Shown piece by piece: positions 17,319 to 24,951 of a stretch of DNA of 64,000 nucleotides (position 1 is its first letter; the number at the start of each line of letters is the position of its first letter). Both the position numbers and the translations under genes were made by a program. This DNA is from Halorientalis litorea (GTDB taxonomy: Archaea > Halobacteriota > Halobacteria > Halobacteriales > Haloarculaceae). Where the stretch lies: NCBI RefSeq assembly GCF_023028225.1, contig NZ_CP095482.1, positions 2,046,001-2,110,000 on the forward strand, in the 5' to 3' direction. Below the pieces are notes generated by a model. The model saw only the letters and a program-made list of their open reading frames with translations, did not search any database and was not told the DNA's origin.

Positions 17319-17903
17319 ATGACGAACTGGAACGTGGACTCGGGACGGCGGCGGGTCGTGGCGGCCCTCGGAGCGGTGCTTACCGGCGCGGGCTGTGTGG
17401 ACAGGGAGTCGACCGATAGAACGACACCGGCGTTCGAGACGAACAGCCCGGCCTTCGCATCCGGCGAGGACTACCCGGTGCGGTTCACCTGCGATGGCGA
17501 GGGCGTCTCCCCGCCGGTCAGTGTCGAGCGCGTTCCCGGCCCCGTCGAGACACTCGCGGTCACTGCCCGCACCGTCGGCGGCCCGTTCGCCAATCCCCTC
17601 TTCTGGACCCTCTGGAACGTCCCGACAACGACGGAGACGATACCAGCGGGATTGCCGCGTGAGCCGACCGTCGCCACCCTCGACGGCGCGCGGCAGGGAG
17701 CCAGTCCGGGTGGCGACCCCGGCTACGACCCACCCTGTCCGCGGCCGGGCGAACGCTCGGAAATTTGGGTGGAGACCTACGCACTTGACCGCCGGCTGTC
17801 GCTCGAGGGCGGGGTAGCACACGACGACGCACTCGACACTATCCAGCGCCAGGCGGTGACCAGTAACCGCATCACTATCGGGTACACGCGGCCGGGGAGA
17901 TGA
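17319..17903 (+). CDS. PEBP family (YbhB/YbcL) lipoprotein
   Basis: This 194-residue protein is related to phosphatidylethanolamine-binding proteins. An N-terminal twin-arginine-like stretch, SGRRRVVAALGAVLTGAGC, ends in a lipobox (LTGAGC), so the protein is probably exported and lipid-anchored. The PEBP core is visible as FTCDGEGVSPPVS (the expected DG-SPP ligand motif), PLFWTLWNVP and a late GYDPPCPRPG. It ends with TSNRITIGYTR. The start is ATG at 17319. An 18-bp direct repeat spans the start. Ligand and role are unknown; bacterial and archaeal members are often stand-alone genes like this one. Confidence 0.82.
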   Translation: MTNWNVDSGRRRVVAALGAVLTGAGCVDRESTDRTTPAFETNSPAFASGEDYPVRFTCDGEGVSPPVSVERVPGPVETLAVTARTVGGPFANPLFWTLWNVPTTTETIPAGLPREPTVATLDGARQGASPGGDPGYDPPCPRPGERSEIWVETYALDRRLSLEGGVAHDDALDTIQRQAVTSNRITIGYTRPGR

Positions 17904-18100
17904 GGGACGTTGCTGTCCGCCGACCCACTCGCGGAACTGACCGCCACAGTCGGCACTCCGACGCCGACCACACCATACACGAGGGTAACGACACGCCTTC
18001 GAGTTCGGTTTCGAACCGGCGAGATCTTCAGCATCCGCGGCGGGCACGAGGAGGTACGGCTACTACCGAACTCGGCTGGATGCCCGGGTGACGCGGCGGC

Positions 18101-19723
18101 TCAGTCGAGCGTGTACTTCCGGTAGCGCTGGCGGGCGTATCGGTAGGAGATGTACGGCACGCCGAGGGTCAGGAGCAGGTAGACGGCCAGCAGGACCACC
18201 ACGACGCCTGTCGGGCCGAAGTTCTCGGTCACGCCGAGGAACGTAAAGACGAGTCCAACCGCCGCGCCTCCGACGACGACGGACGTGTAGCCGAGGAGTA
18301 CGAGCGTCGAGGGTGCGACCGTCTCGGCACCCCATATCTTCCGTTTCTCGTAGATGGGGTACGCACAGCCGAGGCCGAGCGCGAACAGGCCCGCGGTGAC
18401 GCAGAAGCCGCTGCCCGCGACGGCGAACGCGAGGGCACACAGGGGGGACGCACCGAGCGCGGTGCTCCCGAGCGGCGCGAGGACGGCGACGGGGACGCCG
18501 ACAGCCAACCCGGCGGCCAGTCGGCCTCGGAGGAAGGTCCGCGGTTCGGTCTCGGTGAGGAGGACCAGCGGGAGCACCGGGCGGTCGTCGCCAAGCGGGT
18601 TCAGGCCAAACGTCGCCCCGGCGAGGTACACCCCGACGACGACGCCAGCACCCCCGAGGAGGAGTGCGTGGTCGCTGCCCGACCCCTGCGTGAAACCGCC
18701 GAGGAAGGGGCCGGCGAAGAAGACGAGCATCAGCAGGTGTGCGAGGTTCTGCGGGTGGCGGACGGTGCGGACGAGGTGGCCCCACGCGATAATCCCGGTC
18801 GTCGTCCACGCGAACGGCCGTGGCGGGGCGAAGCCGCTTGCAGGGGCGGGCGTGTCCGCCCGCTCCTGTGCCGGTTCGTCACCGCTCGGTCCGTCGGTGA
18901 ACCAGAGTGCGGTCGCCTGTCGCTCTGCGACGGCGAGACCGACTGGGGTGAGCGCGATGAGGGAGAGGAGGACGGCGAGCGCGCCCGGGGTCACGGGGGC
19001 CGCGAGTGGCGTTCCGAGGAAGGCGAGCGTGGCGTACTCCGTCAGCGGCGCGACGGCGAGGACGCCGACCAGTCCCAACAGTGACACGTCGCTCGACGCG
19101 ACGTACTGGACGCCGACCTGTGAGAGGACGACGAACGCGACCAACAGGACGATACCACCGACTTTCAGCACTCGGCGGAACCGCGGGAGGTGCCGGAGCA
19201 GGCGGAGGACGCCGATGCCGACAGCGTAGCCCCACACCGCGGCCGAACAGACCAGCGGGACGAGGACGAGCGTACCGCCGACCAGCAGCAGCGGCGTGCC
19301 GAGGCCCGCGGCGAAGGCCCCGGCGACGGCGAGGATGGGCAGGCCGAACCAGAGCAACAGCCGCGCGATCTCCGCGGCGATGAGACCGAGGACGACGGCC
19401 CGCGGGTGGACCGCAGTCAGCAGGAAGTCATCGCCGTCGACGCCGCCGATGCGTTCGACCGTCCGTAACGCCCCCAGCAGGACTAACCCGACCGGCAGGA
19501 GCGTCGTCACGGGACCGAAGTACGGAATCGAACCGACGCTCCCGACGCGCCCCCCGAGTGCCTGCACCGACGGGAGGGCAAGCAGGAGGTTCCCGCCGAG
19601 AAAGAGCGCGGCGATGCCCAACCCGGCAATACGGCGGGCGTCACGGAAGTACCGGCGAACGCTGCGGACGAACTCGGCGCGAGCGATGCGGCCGCCGTGG
19701 CGGCAGTCACGGCGCAGGCTCAT
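18101..19723 (-). CDS. ABC transporter permease
   Basis: This 540-residue membrane protein has about twelve hydrophobic segments in two halves, separated by a charged loop at residues about 275-300. It is encoded directly downstream of an ABC ATPase with a 4-bp overlap (ATGA), so the two form one transporter. The layout, one ATPase plus one large permease with no binding protein, fits an ABC-2-like exporter. Haloarchaeal members are mostly uncharacterised, and the substrate cannot be inferred. The protein has no extracellular domain of note. Confidence 0.8.
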   Translation of the reverse strand: MSLRRDCRHGGRIARAEFVRSVRRYFRDARRIAGLGIAALFLGGNLLLALPSVQALGGRVGSVGSIPYFGPVTTLLPVGLVLLGALRTVERIGGVDGDDFLLTAVHPRAVVLGLIAAEIARLLLWFGLPILAVAGAFAAGLGTPLLLVGGTLVLVPLVCSAAVWGYAVGIGVLRLLRHLPRFRRVLKVGGIVLLVAFVVLSQVGVQYVASSDVSLLGLVGVLAVAPLTEYATLAFLGTPLAAPVTPGALAVLLSLIALTPVGLAVAERQATALWFTDGPSGDEPAQERADTPAPASGFAPPRPFAWTTTGIIAWGHLVRTVRHPQNLAHLLMLVFFAGPFLGGFTQGSGSDHALLLGGAGVVVGVYLAGATFGLNPLGDDRPVLPLVLLTETEPRTFLRGRLAAGLAVGVPVAVLAPLGSTALGASPLCALAFAVAGSGFCVTAGLFALGLGCAYPIYEKRKIWGAETVAPSTLVLLGYTSVVVGGAAVGLVFTFLGVTENFGPTGVVVVLLAVYLLLTLGVPYISYRYARQRYRKYTLD

Positions 19724-20487
19724 TCGTCGGCTCCGGACTCGACGCTGTCGGTGACGGCGAGGAAGGCGTCTTCGAGCGTGCTCGCAGACTCGGTTTCGGC
19801 GCGGGTCTTCACCTTGTCGGGCGTCCCCTCGGCGACGAGTTCGCCGCCGAAGAGCACGCCGACGGTGTCGGCTACCTCCTCCACGACGGGGAGGATGTGC
19901 GTCGAGAGGAAGACGGTCGTGCCGGCGTCGGCGAACTCGGCGATGGACTCACGGATGCGTCGGGCGGCCCGCGGGTCCAGCCCGCTGGTCGGCTCATCTA
20001 GAAAGAGCACGTCGGGGTCATGGAGGACACTCTGGATGAATGCCGTCTTCTGGCGCATTCCCTTGGAGTACGTGCTGACGCGCCGCCCGGCGTCGTCGGC
20101 CAACTCGAAGCGGTCGAGGTACGTGTCGACGCGCTCCGTGGCCGTCCCGTCAGGGATGTCCCGAAGGTCGGCGACGTACTCGAGTTGTTCGCGGGCAGTA
20201 AACTCCTCGTACAGCGGCGGTTCCTCGGGGAGGTAGCCGACGTGGGGGACCAGCGCGCGCCGGTCGTCGACGGGGACGCCACAGATGCGGGCTGCACCGG
20301 CGGTAGGCGTCGAGAGACCCGTCAGGAGCCGCATCGTGGTGGTCTTCCCGGCCCCGTTCGGCCCGAGGAAACCGTACACCGTTCCCGTCGGAATGGACAA
20401 GGAGACGCCGGAAAGTGCCGTTTCCGAGCGGTAGGTCTTTCGCAACTCGCGCGCTTCGATAGCGGCGGCCACGTCTGTGGAGGGCAT
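19720..20487 (-). CDS. ABC transporter ATP-binding protein
   Basis: This 255-residue ATPase has all nucleotide-binding motifs: Walker A GPNGAGKTTT (about residues 39-48), Q-loop YLPEEPPLYEEFTAREQL, signature YSKGMRQK (S-K-G-M in place of LSGGQ), Walker B DVLFLDEPTSGLDP and switch histidine STHILP. The degenerate signature is usual in ABC-2 type exporters with the -GMRQK- form. It is co-transcribed with the permease downstream. The TATA-like box AACGTATAGG lies at 20511-20520, about 28 bp before the ATG. Confidence 0.92.
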   Translation of the reverse strand: MPSTDVAAAIEARELRKTYRSETALSGVSLSIPTGTVYGFLGPNGAGKTTTMRLLTGLSTPTAGAARICGVPVDDRRALVPHVGYLPEEPPLYEEFTAREQLEYVADLRDIPDGTATERVDTYLDRFELADDAGRRVSTYSKGMRQKTAFIQSVLHDPDVLFLDEPTSGLDPRAARRIRESIAEFADAGTTVFLSTHILPVVEEVADTVGVLFGGELVAEGTPDKVKTRAETESASTLEDAFLAVTDSVESGADE

Positions 20488-20572
20488 CGTCGGTAGTTGC
20501 GGGAGACGACCCTATACGTTTGTGGTCGGCATACCGGGACACGGACGCCGGAAACGACGGCCAGAACTCGCG

Positions 20573-20773
20573 TCAGCGCGGCGTCTTCGTGCCGTCGGCC
20601 TCGTCGGCGGCCCCGCCGGTCAGCAGGTCTGTGTCGGCCGTCTCGTCGGTGGCGAACGAGGGCGTCCCGGCGGACGACTCGGCCGCCGCCGTCTCCTTCT
20701 CGCGCTGTTGTTCGAGCAGTTCCTCAGCGATTTCGTCCCGGAGGATGAACCCGGGCGCGAGACCGAAGCACAT
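20573..20773 (-). CDS. Small acidic haloarchaeal protein, unknown
   Basis: This 66-residue protein starts MCFGLAPGFILRDEIAEELL, then becomes a low-complexity acidic tail rich in Ala, Glu, Asp and Thr. There is no membrane segment. I accept it as real because a strong TATA-like box (ATTTATAATG, 20801-20810, minus strand) lies 28-37 bp before the ATG and the acidic tail is typical of translated haloarchaeal proteins. No function can be suggested. A cysteine at position 2 is not preceded by a signal peptide, so lipid attachment is unlikely. Confidence 0.6.
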   Translation of the reverse strand: MCFGLAPGFILRDEIAEELLEQQREKETAAAESSAGTPSFATDETADTDLLTGGAADEADGTKTPR

Positions 20774-20800
20774 GATTTCGAACAGGCGTACGGGCTGTTA

Positions 20801-20810
20801 CATTATAAAT
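20801..20810 (-). promoter_or_regulatory. TATA-like box of the 66-residue gene
   Basis: ATTTATAATG on the minus strand stands out in a GC-rich setting, 28-37 bp before the start at 20773. It supports a leaderless or nearly leaderless transcript. Confidence 0.55.
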
Positions 20811-20932
20811 GGCCGCCCGGACGTGGCCTTCGGCGGTGGCCGTCACGCACTGGTTGTGACGGGGTACGCCGCGGGGCTGAACTCCGCTGCCGTCGCCGCA
20901 CCATATCCGCACCGAACCTGCCCTCGTGTAAG

Positions 20933-21520
20933 TCACCAGACGACGAGGACGCCCTGAACGACGGCGACCGTCACGACCAGCCGGCCGACGCTACCCACGA
21001 AGGTTGCGAAGGCGAAGCGACGGGTGTCGTCGCCGAACACGGAGAACGCGTAGATGGAGACGGTATCGGGGAAGAAGGGGACAGAGAGGGCGACAGCGAG
21101 GCCGGCGTAGCCGTACTGGTTCGTCAGCTGGGCGGTGGTGTTGCGTGCCCACGCCTCGACATCGAATCCGAGCCGCTCGAACCCGCGCATCACCGGCCCG
21201 GATTTTTTGACCCCTTGGCCGAGCTGGAAGGCGATGACGCTCCCAGCGGCTTTGCCGAGGCCGCTGACGAGCATGATGAGGCCAACGTTGAGAGCGTACG
21301 CGGGGAGGATGTCGATTGGCGCGGCGAGCACCGTCTCGCTCGGGAGCGGGAGAACGATAGCAATGAGAAACGAGTAGATTGCCACGATGGCGAGTCCGAC
21401 CCAGCCGGTCGCCGTCTCGACGGCCTGCCGGAGGACGTCCATCGAGACGATCCATTCTTGCAGCGAGTCGAGACTGACCGTGAGGACGAACCCACCGAGA
21501 GTCTGCGCCAACACACGCAC
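20933..21520 (-). CDS. VTT/DedA-like membrane protein (SNARE-associated family)
   Basis: This 195-residue protein has four to five hydrophobic segments. It has the family features LPLPSETVLAAP near residue 60, a re-entrant helix rich in Gly (SGLGKAAGSVIAFQLGQGVKK broken by charges), and the late PFFPDTVSIYAFSVFGDD. DedA/VTT proteins are implicated in lipid scrambling or membrane homeostasis in bacteria. The start is GTG at 21520, about 25 bp from GGTAATTCCA, so it is probably leaderless. No operon partner is visible, and the archaeal role is unknown. Confidence 0.75.
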   Translation of the reverse strand: MRVLAQTLGGFVLTVSLDSLQEWIVSMDVLRQAVETATGWVGLAIVAIYSFLIAIVLPLPSETVLAAPIDILPAYALNVGLIMLVSGLGKAAGSVIAFQLGQGVKKSGPVMRGFERLGFDVEAWARNTTAQLTNQYGYAGLAVALSVPFFPDTVSIYAFSVFGDDTRRFAFATFVGSVGRLVVTVAVVQGVLVVW

Positions 21521-21671
21521 TACTTGGTAGGGGTGTGTGGAATTACCTGTGGACTCGGACTACAATGACAACAGTAGCCATTGGGTAGTCTATGCAGACG
21601 GGTCGACGGTTCGACCACCCGGGTCGGTCACAGGCACGCGGGACCGCGCCAGTCCCGCCGCTCGACGGTAC

Positions 21672-21869
21672 TCACCTCGGGGACCCGACGCCGCCGTCGT
21701 CCGTGGGGGATTCCTCGGCATCGCCGGGTGTTTCCTCGCCGTCCATCGGCGACTCTTCGGCACCGCCGGGGGTACCCTCGCCGTCCGGTGAGCCACAGCC
21801 AGCGACCGCGAGGGCACCGGCGGCGGCGAGTCCTGCAAGCGCGCGTCGTCTGCTGATTCGGTCTTGCAT
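21672..21869 (-). CDS. Small Tat lipoprotein
   Basis: This 65-residue protein begins MQDRISRRRALAGLAAAG and has a twin-arginine signal (SRRRALAG) ending in the lipobox AVAGC, so it should be exported folded and anchored by a lipid at Cys. The mature part is only about 40 residues, with acidic near-repeats (GAEESPMDGEETPGDAEESP). ATG at 21869 is preferred over one 18 bp upstream. The right end of a TnpB element lies only 29 bp before this start, so any normal promoter has been replaced. Function unknown; it may be a remnant or a simple surface peptide. Confidence 0.6.
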   Translation of the reverse strand: MQDRISRRRALAGLAAAGALAVAGCGSPDGEGTPGGAEESPMDGEETPGDAEESPTDDGGVGSPR

Positions 21870-21906
21870 CGCGTCCGACCGTACCACGGACGGCAGGTTG
21901 ACATCC

Positions 21907-21928
21907 TCCTCCGGCTAAAGCCGGAGGA
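21907..21928 (-). ncRNA. Right-end stem-loop, likely 3' part of the TnpB guide (omega/re) RNA scaffold
   Basis: There are 9-bp arms (TCCTCCGGC and GCCGGAGGA) with a TAAA loop directly after the tnpB stop. In IS605-group elements the right-end hairpin is part of the guide RNA that starts inside tnpB. The guide would then read into the flank at 21897 and below, that is, the leader of the lipoprotein gene. The RNA itself is inferred. Confidence 0.5.
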
Positions 21929-21946
21929 ATCCCGAGCGTTGGGATA

Positions 21947-23203
21947 TTAGGGTTTGCAGTCTCCCTGTTCTCTCGGTGTGAACCGTCCGCTCTCGCGGTC
22001 GAACAGGTAGACTCCGGGCTGTGCCAACCAGCCGTTACTCATATCCCCGGTTGGGGGACTCTGAGTTATCTTTCGTCGGATGTTCACCGCTCCGTTCACG
22101 TCTGCGTTCATCGTCGTCTCGCACGACGAACAAACGTACAGACCACGCTCCACACGGTTGCTATCTCGAATCTGCCCGCAACACGAACACGTCTTAGAGG
22201 TGTTCTCCTCGTCAACGCGGTCAACGAGGATACCGTGTTCCTCGGCTTTGTATTCAAGCAGACGGGCGAATCGGTCGAACTCCCAGCCGTGCAACTTCTT
22301 GTTCCCCGACGCTCCCCAGTCCCGTGACCCGCCGTCGTCGTCCTCTCGAATCTCACTGAGGTCGCCAACTGCTATCTTCTCCACGCCTTCTTCGACACAC
22401 CGCTCAATGATGTGTTTCGAGAGCGTGTGGAGGAAGTGGTCTTTGCGCCGGGAGAGTTTCCGACGAGCCTTTCGCGCACGCTTGCTTGGGCCGTTCTCGC
22501 CTTCGGTCTGGTACTCCTCGCGGGTGAAGTAGTGCTTGTCCTCTTTCAGCACATTCCCCGGATACAACTCCGAGGGACCGTCCCCGTAGTCGATGGCGAG
22601 GTAGTTACTAATGCCGAGGTCGATACCCGCCGTCTTCTCGCCGGGGGCGTCCTCGACGGGAATTTCCTTCTTGCAGACGAGGTGCAGTTCCCAGCGGTTG
22701 CCGTTCCAGACGGCACGCACCTGTTGGATGTTCTCCACCTGTACGTCGGGGCGGGTTTCGTACTCCGCGAGGATGTAGTCAGATCGATTCTCTTTCAGGT
22801 TGAAGCCTTTTGAGAGCCGGAGTTGGCCGTGCTTGTCGTCGTGTTTGATGCCCTTCTGTTTCCACGTCACGGTCGAGCGTGGATGGTCATCGCCACGTTT
22901 CCGGTAGCCCGGTGGGTTGTTGCCGTCGTCGGAGTTGTACCAGCCCGTGAACGCCTCAGCAAGTTCTTCGAGAACTCGCTGACTTGACTGAGAATGGAGG
23001 TCACTGTAGCGTTCGTGGTCTTTCAACTCCGATTTCAGTTCGGCTTCGTCGGGTATTTCGCCATCGTCATCCCACCGTTGTTGGATATAGTAGCGACCGA
23101 CGTTCCACAGTTTCGATGCGGCAAACCCGCACTGGTCGAGGTCGTCACGAACCTGACTGTGGTTCGTGATGCGTGCGACGTAGGTGCGGGTCGTCTCCAG
23201 CAT
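21947..23203 (-). CDS. tnpB: RNA-guided nuclease-like TnpB (IS1341 type)
   Basis: This 418-residue protein has an N-terminal helix-turn-helix-like part, a WED-like beta region, and a split RuvC domain: D195 in AGIDLGISN, the second block IAVGDLSEIRE near residue 280, the zinc finger CSCCGQ with CSSCE, and the last aspartate in NADVNGAVNIR. The position that is glutamate in the characterised TnpB motif (-EDL-) reads G280-D-L. From memory many haloarchaeal relatives also read GDL, so this may be a lineage feature, but it could mean reduced cleavage. The frame is intact, so the gene is not decayed. Confidence 0.88.
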   Translation of the reverse strand: MLETTRTYVARITNHSQVRDDLDQCGFAASKLWNVGRYYIQQRWDDDGEIPDEAELKSELKDHERYSDLHSQSSQRVLEELAEAFTGWYNSDDGNNPPGYRKRGDDHPRSTVTWKQKGIKHDDKHGQLRLSKGFNLKENRSDYILAEYETRPDVQVENIQQVRAVWNGNRWELHLVCKKEIPVEDAPGEKTAGIDLGISNYLAIDYGDGPSELYPGNVLKEDKHYFTREEYQTEGENGPSKRARKARRKLSRRKDHFLHTLSKHIIERCVEEGVEKIAVGDLSEIREDDDGGSRDWGASGNKKLHGWEFDRFARLLEYKAEEHGILVDRVDEENTSKTCSCCGQIRDSNRVERGLYVCSSCETTMNADVNGAVNIRRKITQSPPTGDMSNGWLAQPGVYLFDRESGRFTPREQGDCKP

Positions 23204-23464
23204 CGTACTGTGTTCATAACTAGTTATGAAACAAAGTGTATTAAAGTATGTGTTTGACGTGGAATATCCGGCCTGTCGGAGTCGGTGGAAAGAATCACTG
23301 AGTGACGGCGCGTATCCACGCCGTGAACGGCGCGGTATTGCGCCTGTTCAGCCTATAAATCGGCGCGACCGTTGCACCGACGGGTACTGTTTCGAACTGT
23401 TCCGGAGACATCCCGCAAGCGACCGGTGTGGACGGTGCAACGAGACATTAGTCACCGCCCGGTG

Positions 23465-24904
23465 ATGCCGACAGTACACGTCCCGATGGCCACTCCGCTA
23501 CAGCACGCACGTTCGAGTCCCCTCGTCGTCGCAGTCGCCGTGGTCCTGTCGCTCGCGGTCACCGTCGGCAGCGTCCCGGTAGGTGCTACCGCCCTCGCGT
23601 CTCTCGCCGTCACCGGCCCGGGCGTCGTCGACGGCGGCGACTCGCCTGCCGTCGCGTCGTGGCAATCCGCGACCGTCACCGTCTCTCTCGCGGACGCGGA
23701 CGAACCGCGGGACCTGTGCCTCCACCTCAACACGAGCGAACGACAGCGACCGCTCGGGTGCCGTTCGCTCGCTGACACCGCCGGCGGTACGGCGACAGTG
23801 TCCGTCGAGCAGTGGCCGGTGAACCAGTCGGGGACGGTGACGCTCGTCGCCGTCACGGCGGGTGCGAACGGGACGCTCGACCGTACCGAGCGGCCCCTCC
23901 TCGTCCTCGCACCCGGGGACGACTACGACGACGACGGCCGTCCCAACCGGGCGGAACGTACAGGCGAGACCGACCCGATGCTGGCGGACACGGACGGCGA
24001 TGGTCTCGAAGACGGCCCGGAAGTCGATGCCTACGGGACGGACCCCACCGCGAGAGACACGGACGGGGACGACCTCGCGGACGACCTCGAAGTCCGGGAG
24101 TACGGGACGGACCCAACCGCGAGAGACACGGACGGGGACGGCCTCCCGGACGGGGACGAAGTCACGATGTACGAGACGGACCCGACGCGGGCGGATACGG
24201 ACGGGGACGGCCTCGAAGACGGGACAGAGGTCGACCGGACGGGGACTGACCCGGCGCGGGCAGACACGGACGGGGACGGCCTCGAAGACGGCCCGGAGGT
24301 CAACGCCTACGAGACGGACCCGACGCGGGCGGACACGGACGGTGACGGCGTCGACGACGGTGCCGAAGTGAACCAGCACGGGACGGACCCGACGCGGGCG
24401 GACACGGACGGGGACGGCTTCGACGACGGGGCGGAGGTACACCAGTACGGCACCGACCCGACGCGGGCCAACACCGCGCCGGAAGAGGGGGGAGGGTGGC
24501 TTATTCTCCCCGTCGTCCCGGTCCAGGGACCGGTCGGTCCTCTCCTTCTGGGGACCGTGCTGTCGGGTGTCGTGGCGGTGTTGACCGTGGTCGCCGTCCG
24601 GGCGTGGCGGGAACGGGCGGCGAGGGACACCGCCGACGCGGACCCGCACCGTCCGGGACGGACGCGCTCCGACGCACCCCACTCCGACGCCGAACGGGTC
24701 CGCCGTCTCCTCGACGCGAACGACGGCCGACTGCCCCAGTCCGAAATCGTCGCCCGGACAGACTGGTCGAAGTCGAAGGTGAGCCGCGTCCTCTCCTCGA
24801 TGGCCGAGGACGGCGACGTGCGCAAGATACGCGTCGGCCGGGAGAACCTCGTTGCCCGTCCCGGAGACGAACCCGAACACGCAAAGCGCGTGTTCGGGGA
24901 GTGA
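23465..24904 (+). CDS. Membrane protein with outer calcium-type repeats and inner winged helix
   Basis: This 479-residue protein has a signal-like hydrophobic segment (about 18-43), then a beta-rich domain to about residue 150. Eight repeats of 23 residues follow (about 152-336), of the type DTDGDGLEDGxEVxxYGTDPTRA, which is the thrombospondin type 3 / DxDxDG calcium-binding pattern. A membrane helix lies at about 345-382. The C-terminal winged helix (about 405-479) has LPQSEIVARTDWSKSKVSRVL. The inner domain resembles DNA-binding ends of haloarchaeal membrane regulators. ATG at 23465 is my choice; ATG at 23486 is possible. A TATA-like CTATAAATC lies about 110 bp upstream, so a leader exists. 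It may sense an outside signal and act directly on DNA, which is inferred. Confidence 0.78.
   Translation: MPTVHVPMATPLQHARSSPLVVAVAVVLSLAVTVGSVPVGATALASLAVTGPGVVDGGDSPAVASWQSATVTVSLADADEPRDLCLHLNTSERQRPLGCRSLADTAGGTATVSVEQWPVNQSGTVTLVAVTAGANGTLDRTERPLLVLAPGDDYDDDGRPNRAERTGETDPMLADTDGDGLEDGPEVDAYGTDPTARDTDGDDLADDLEVREYGTDPTARDTDGDGLPDGDEVTMYETDPTRADTDGDGLEDGTEVDRTGTDPARADTDGDGLEDGPEVNAYETDPTRADTDGDGVDDGAEVNQHGTDPTRADTDGDGFDDGAEVHQYGTDPTRANTAPEEGGGWLILPVVPVQGPVGPLLLGTVLSGVVAVLTVVAVRAWRERAARDTADADPHRPGRTRSDAPHSDAERVRRLLDANDGRLPQSEIVARTDWSKSKVSRVLSSMAEDGDVRKIRVGRENLVARPGDEPEHAKRVFGE
23918..24474 (+). repeat. Eight 69-bp coding repeats (calcium-type motif)
   Basis: This is a tandem array encoding the 23-residue DTDGDG repeats. 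The first unit is diverged and the last four are nearly identical at the DNA level, pointing to recent expansion by slippage or unequal exchange. The repeat number is likely to vary between strains. Confidence 0.85.
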
Positions 24905-24951
24905 ATTGCACCGACGGACAGCGTTACGGGACTCGCGGCCGAGGGGCGGGT

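Larger units (their letters stand above)
21898..23265 (-). mobile_element. IS200/IS605-group (IS1341-type) TnpB element without TnpA
   Basis: The element holds a complete tnpB and a typical right end: a 9-bp stem with TAAA loop (21907-21928), then GGATGTCAA on the tnpB strand, ending TCAA as in IS608-like right ends. No tnpA is present, so movement would need a transposase in trans. The left end is not fixed by sequence. I place it near 23265, just beyond the AT-rich stretch with the perfect palindrome CATAACTAGTTATG (23215-23228). The RNA end region that normally guides TnpB would overlap the tnpB 3' end and this stem. Confidence 0.75.

Noticed and set aside
21590..21904. 104-codon frame overlapping the small lipoprotein gene
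   Set aside because: The overlapping frame with a twin-arginine signal and lipobox is far more convincing.
23918..24474. Regular spaced repeats that could be read as a CRISPR array
   Set aside because: The 69-bp units are coding repeats within one frame with no spacer between them, and no cas genes are near.
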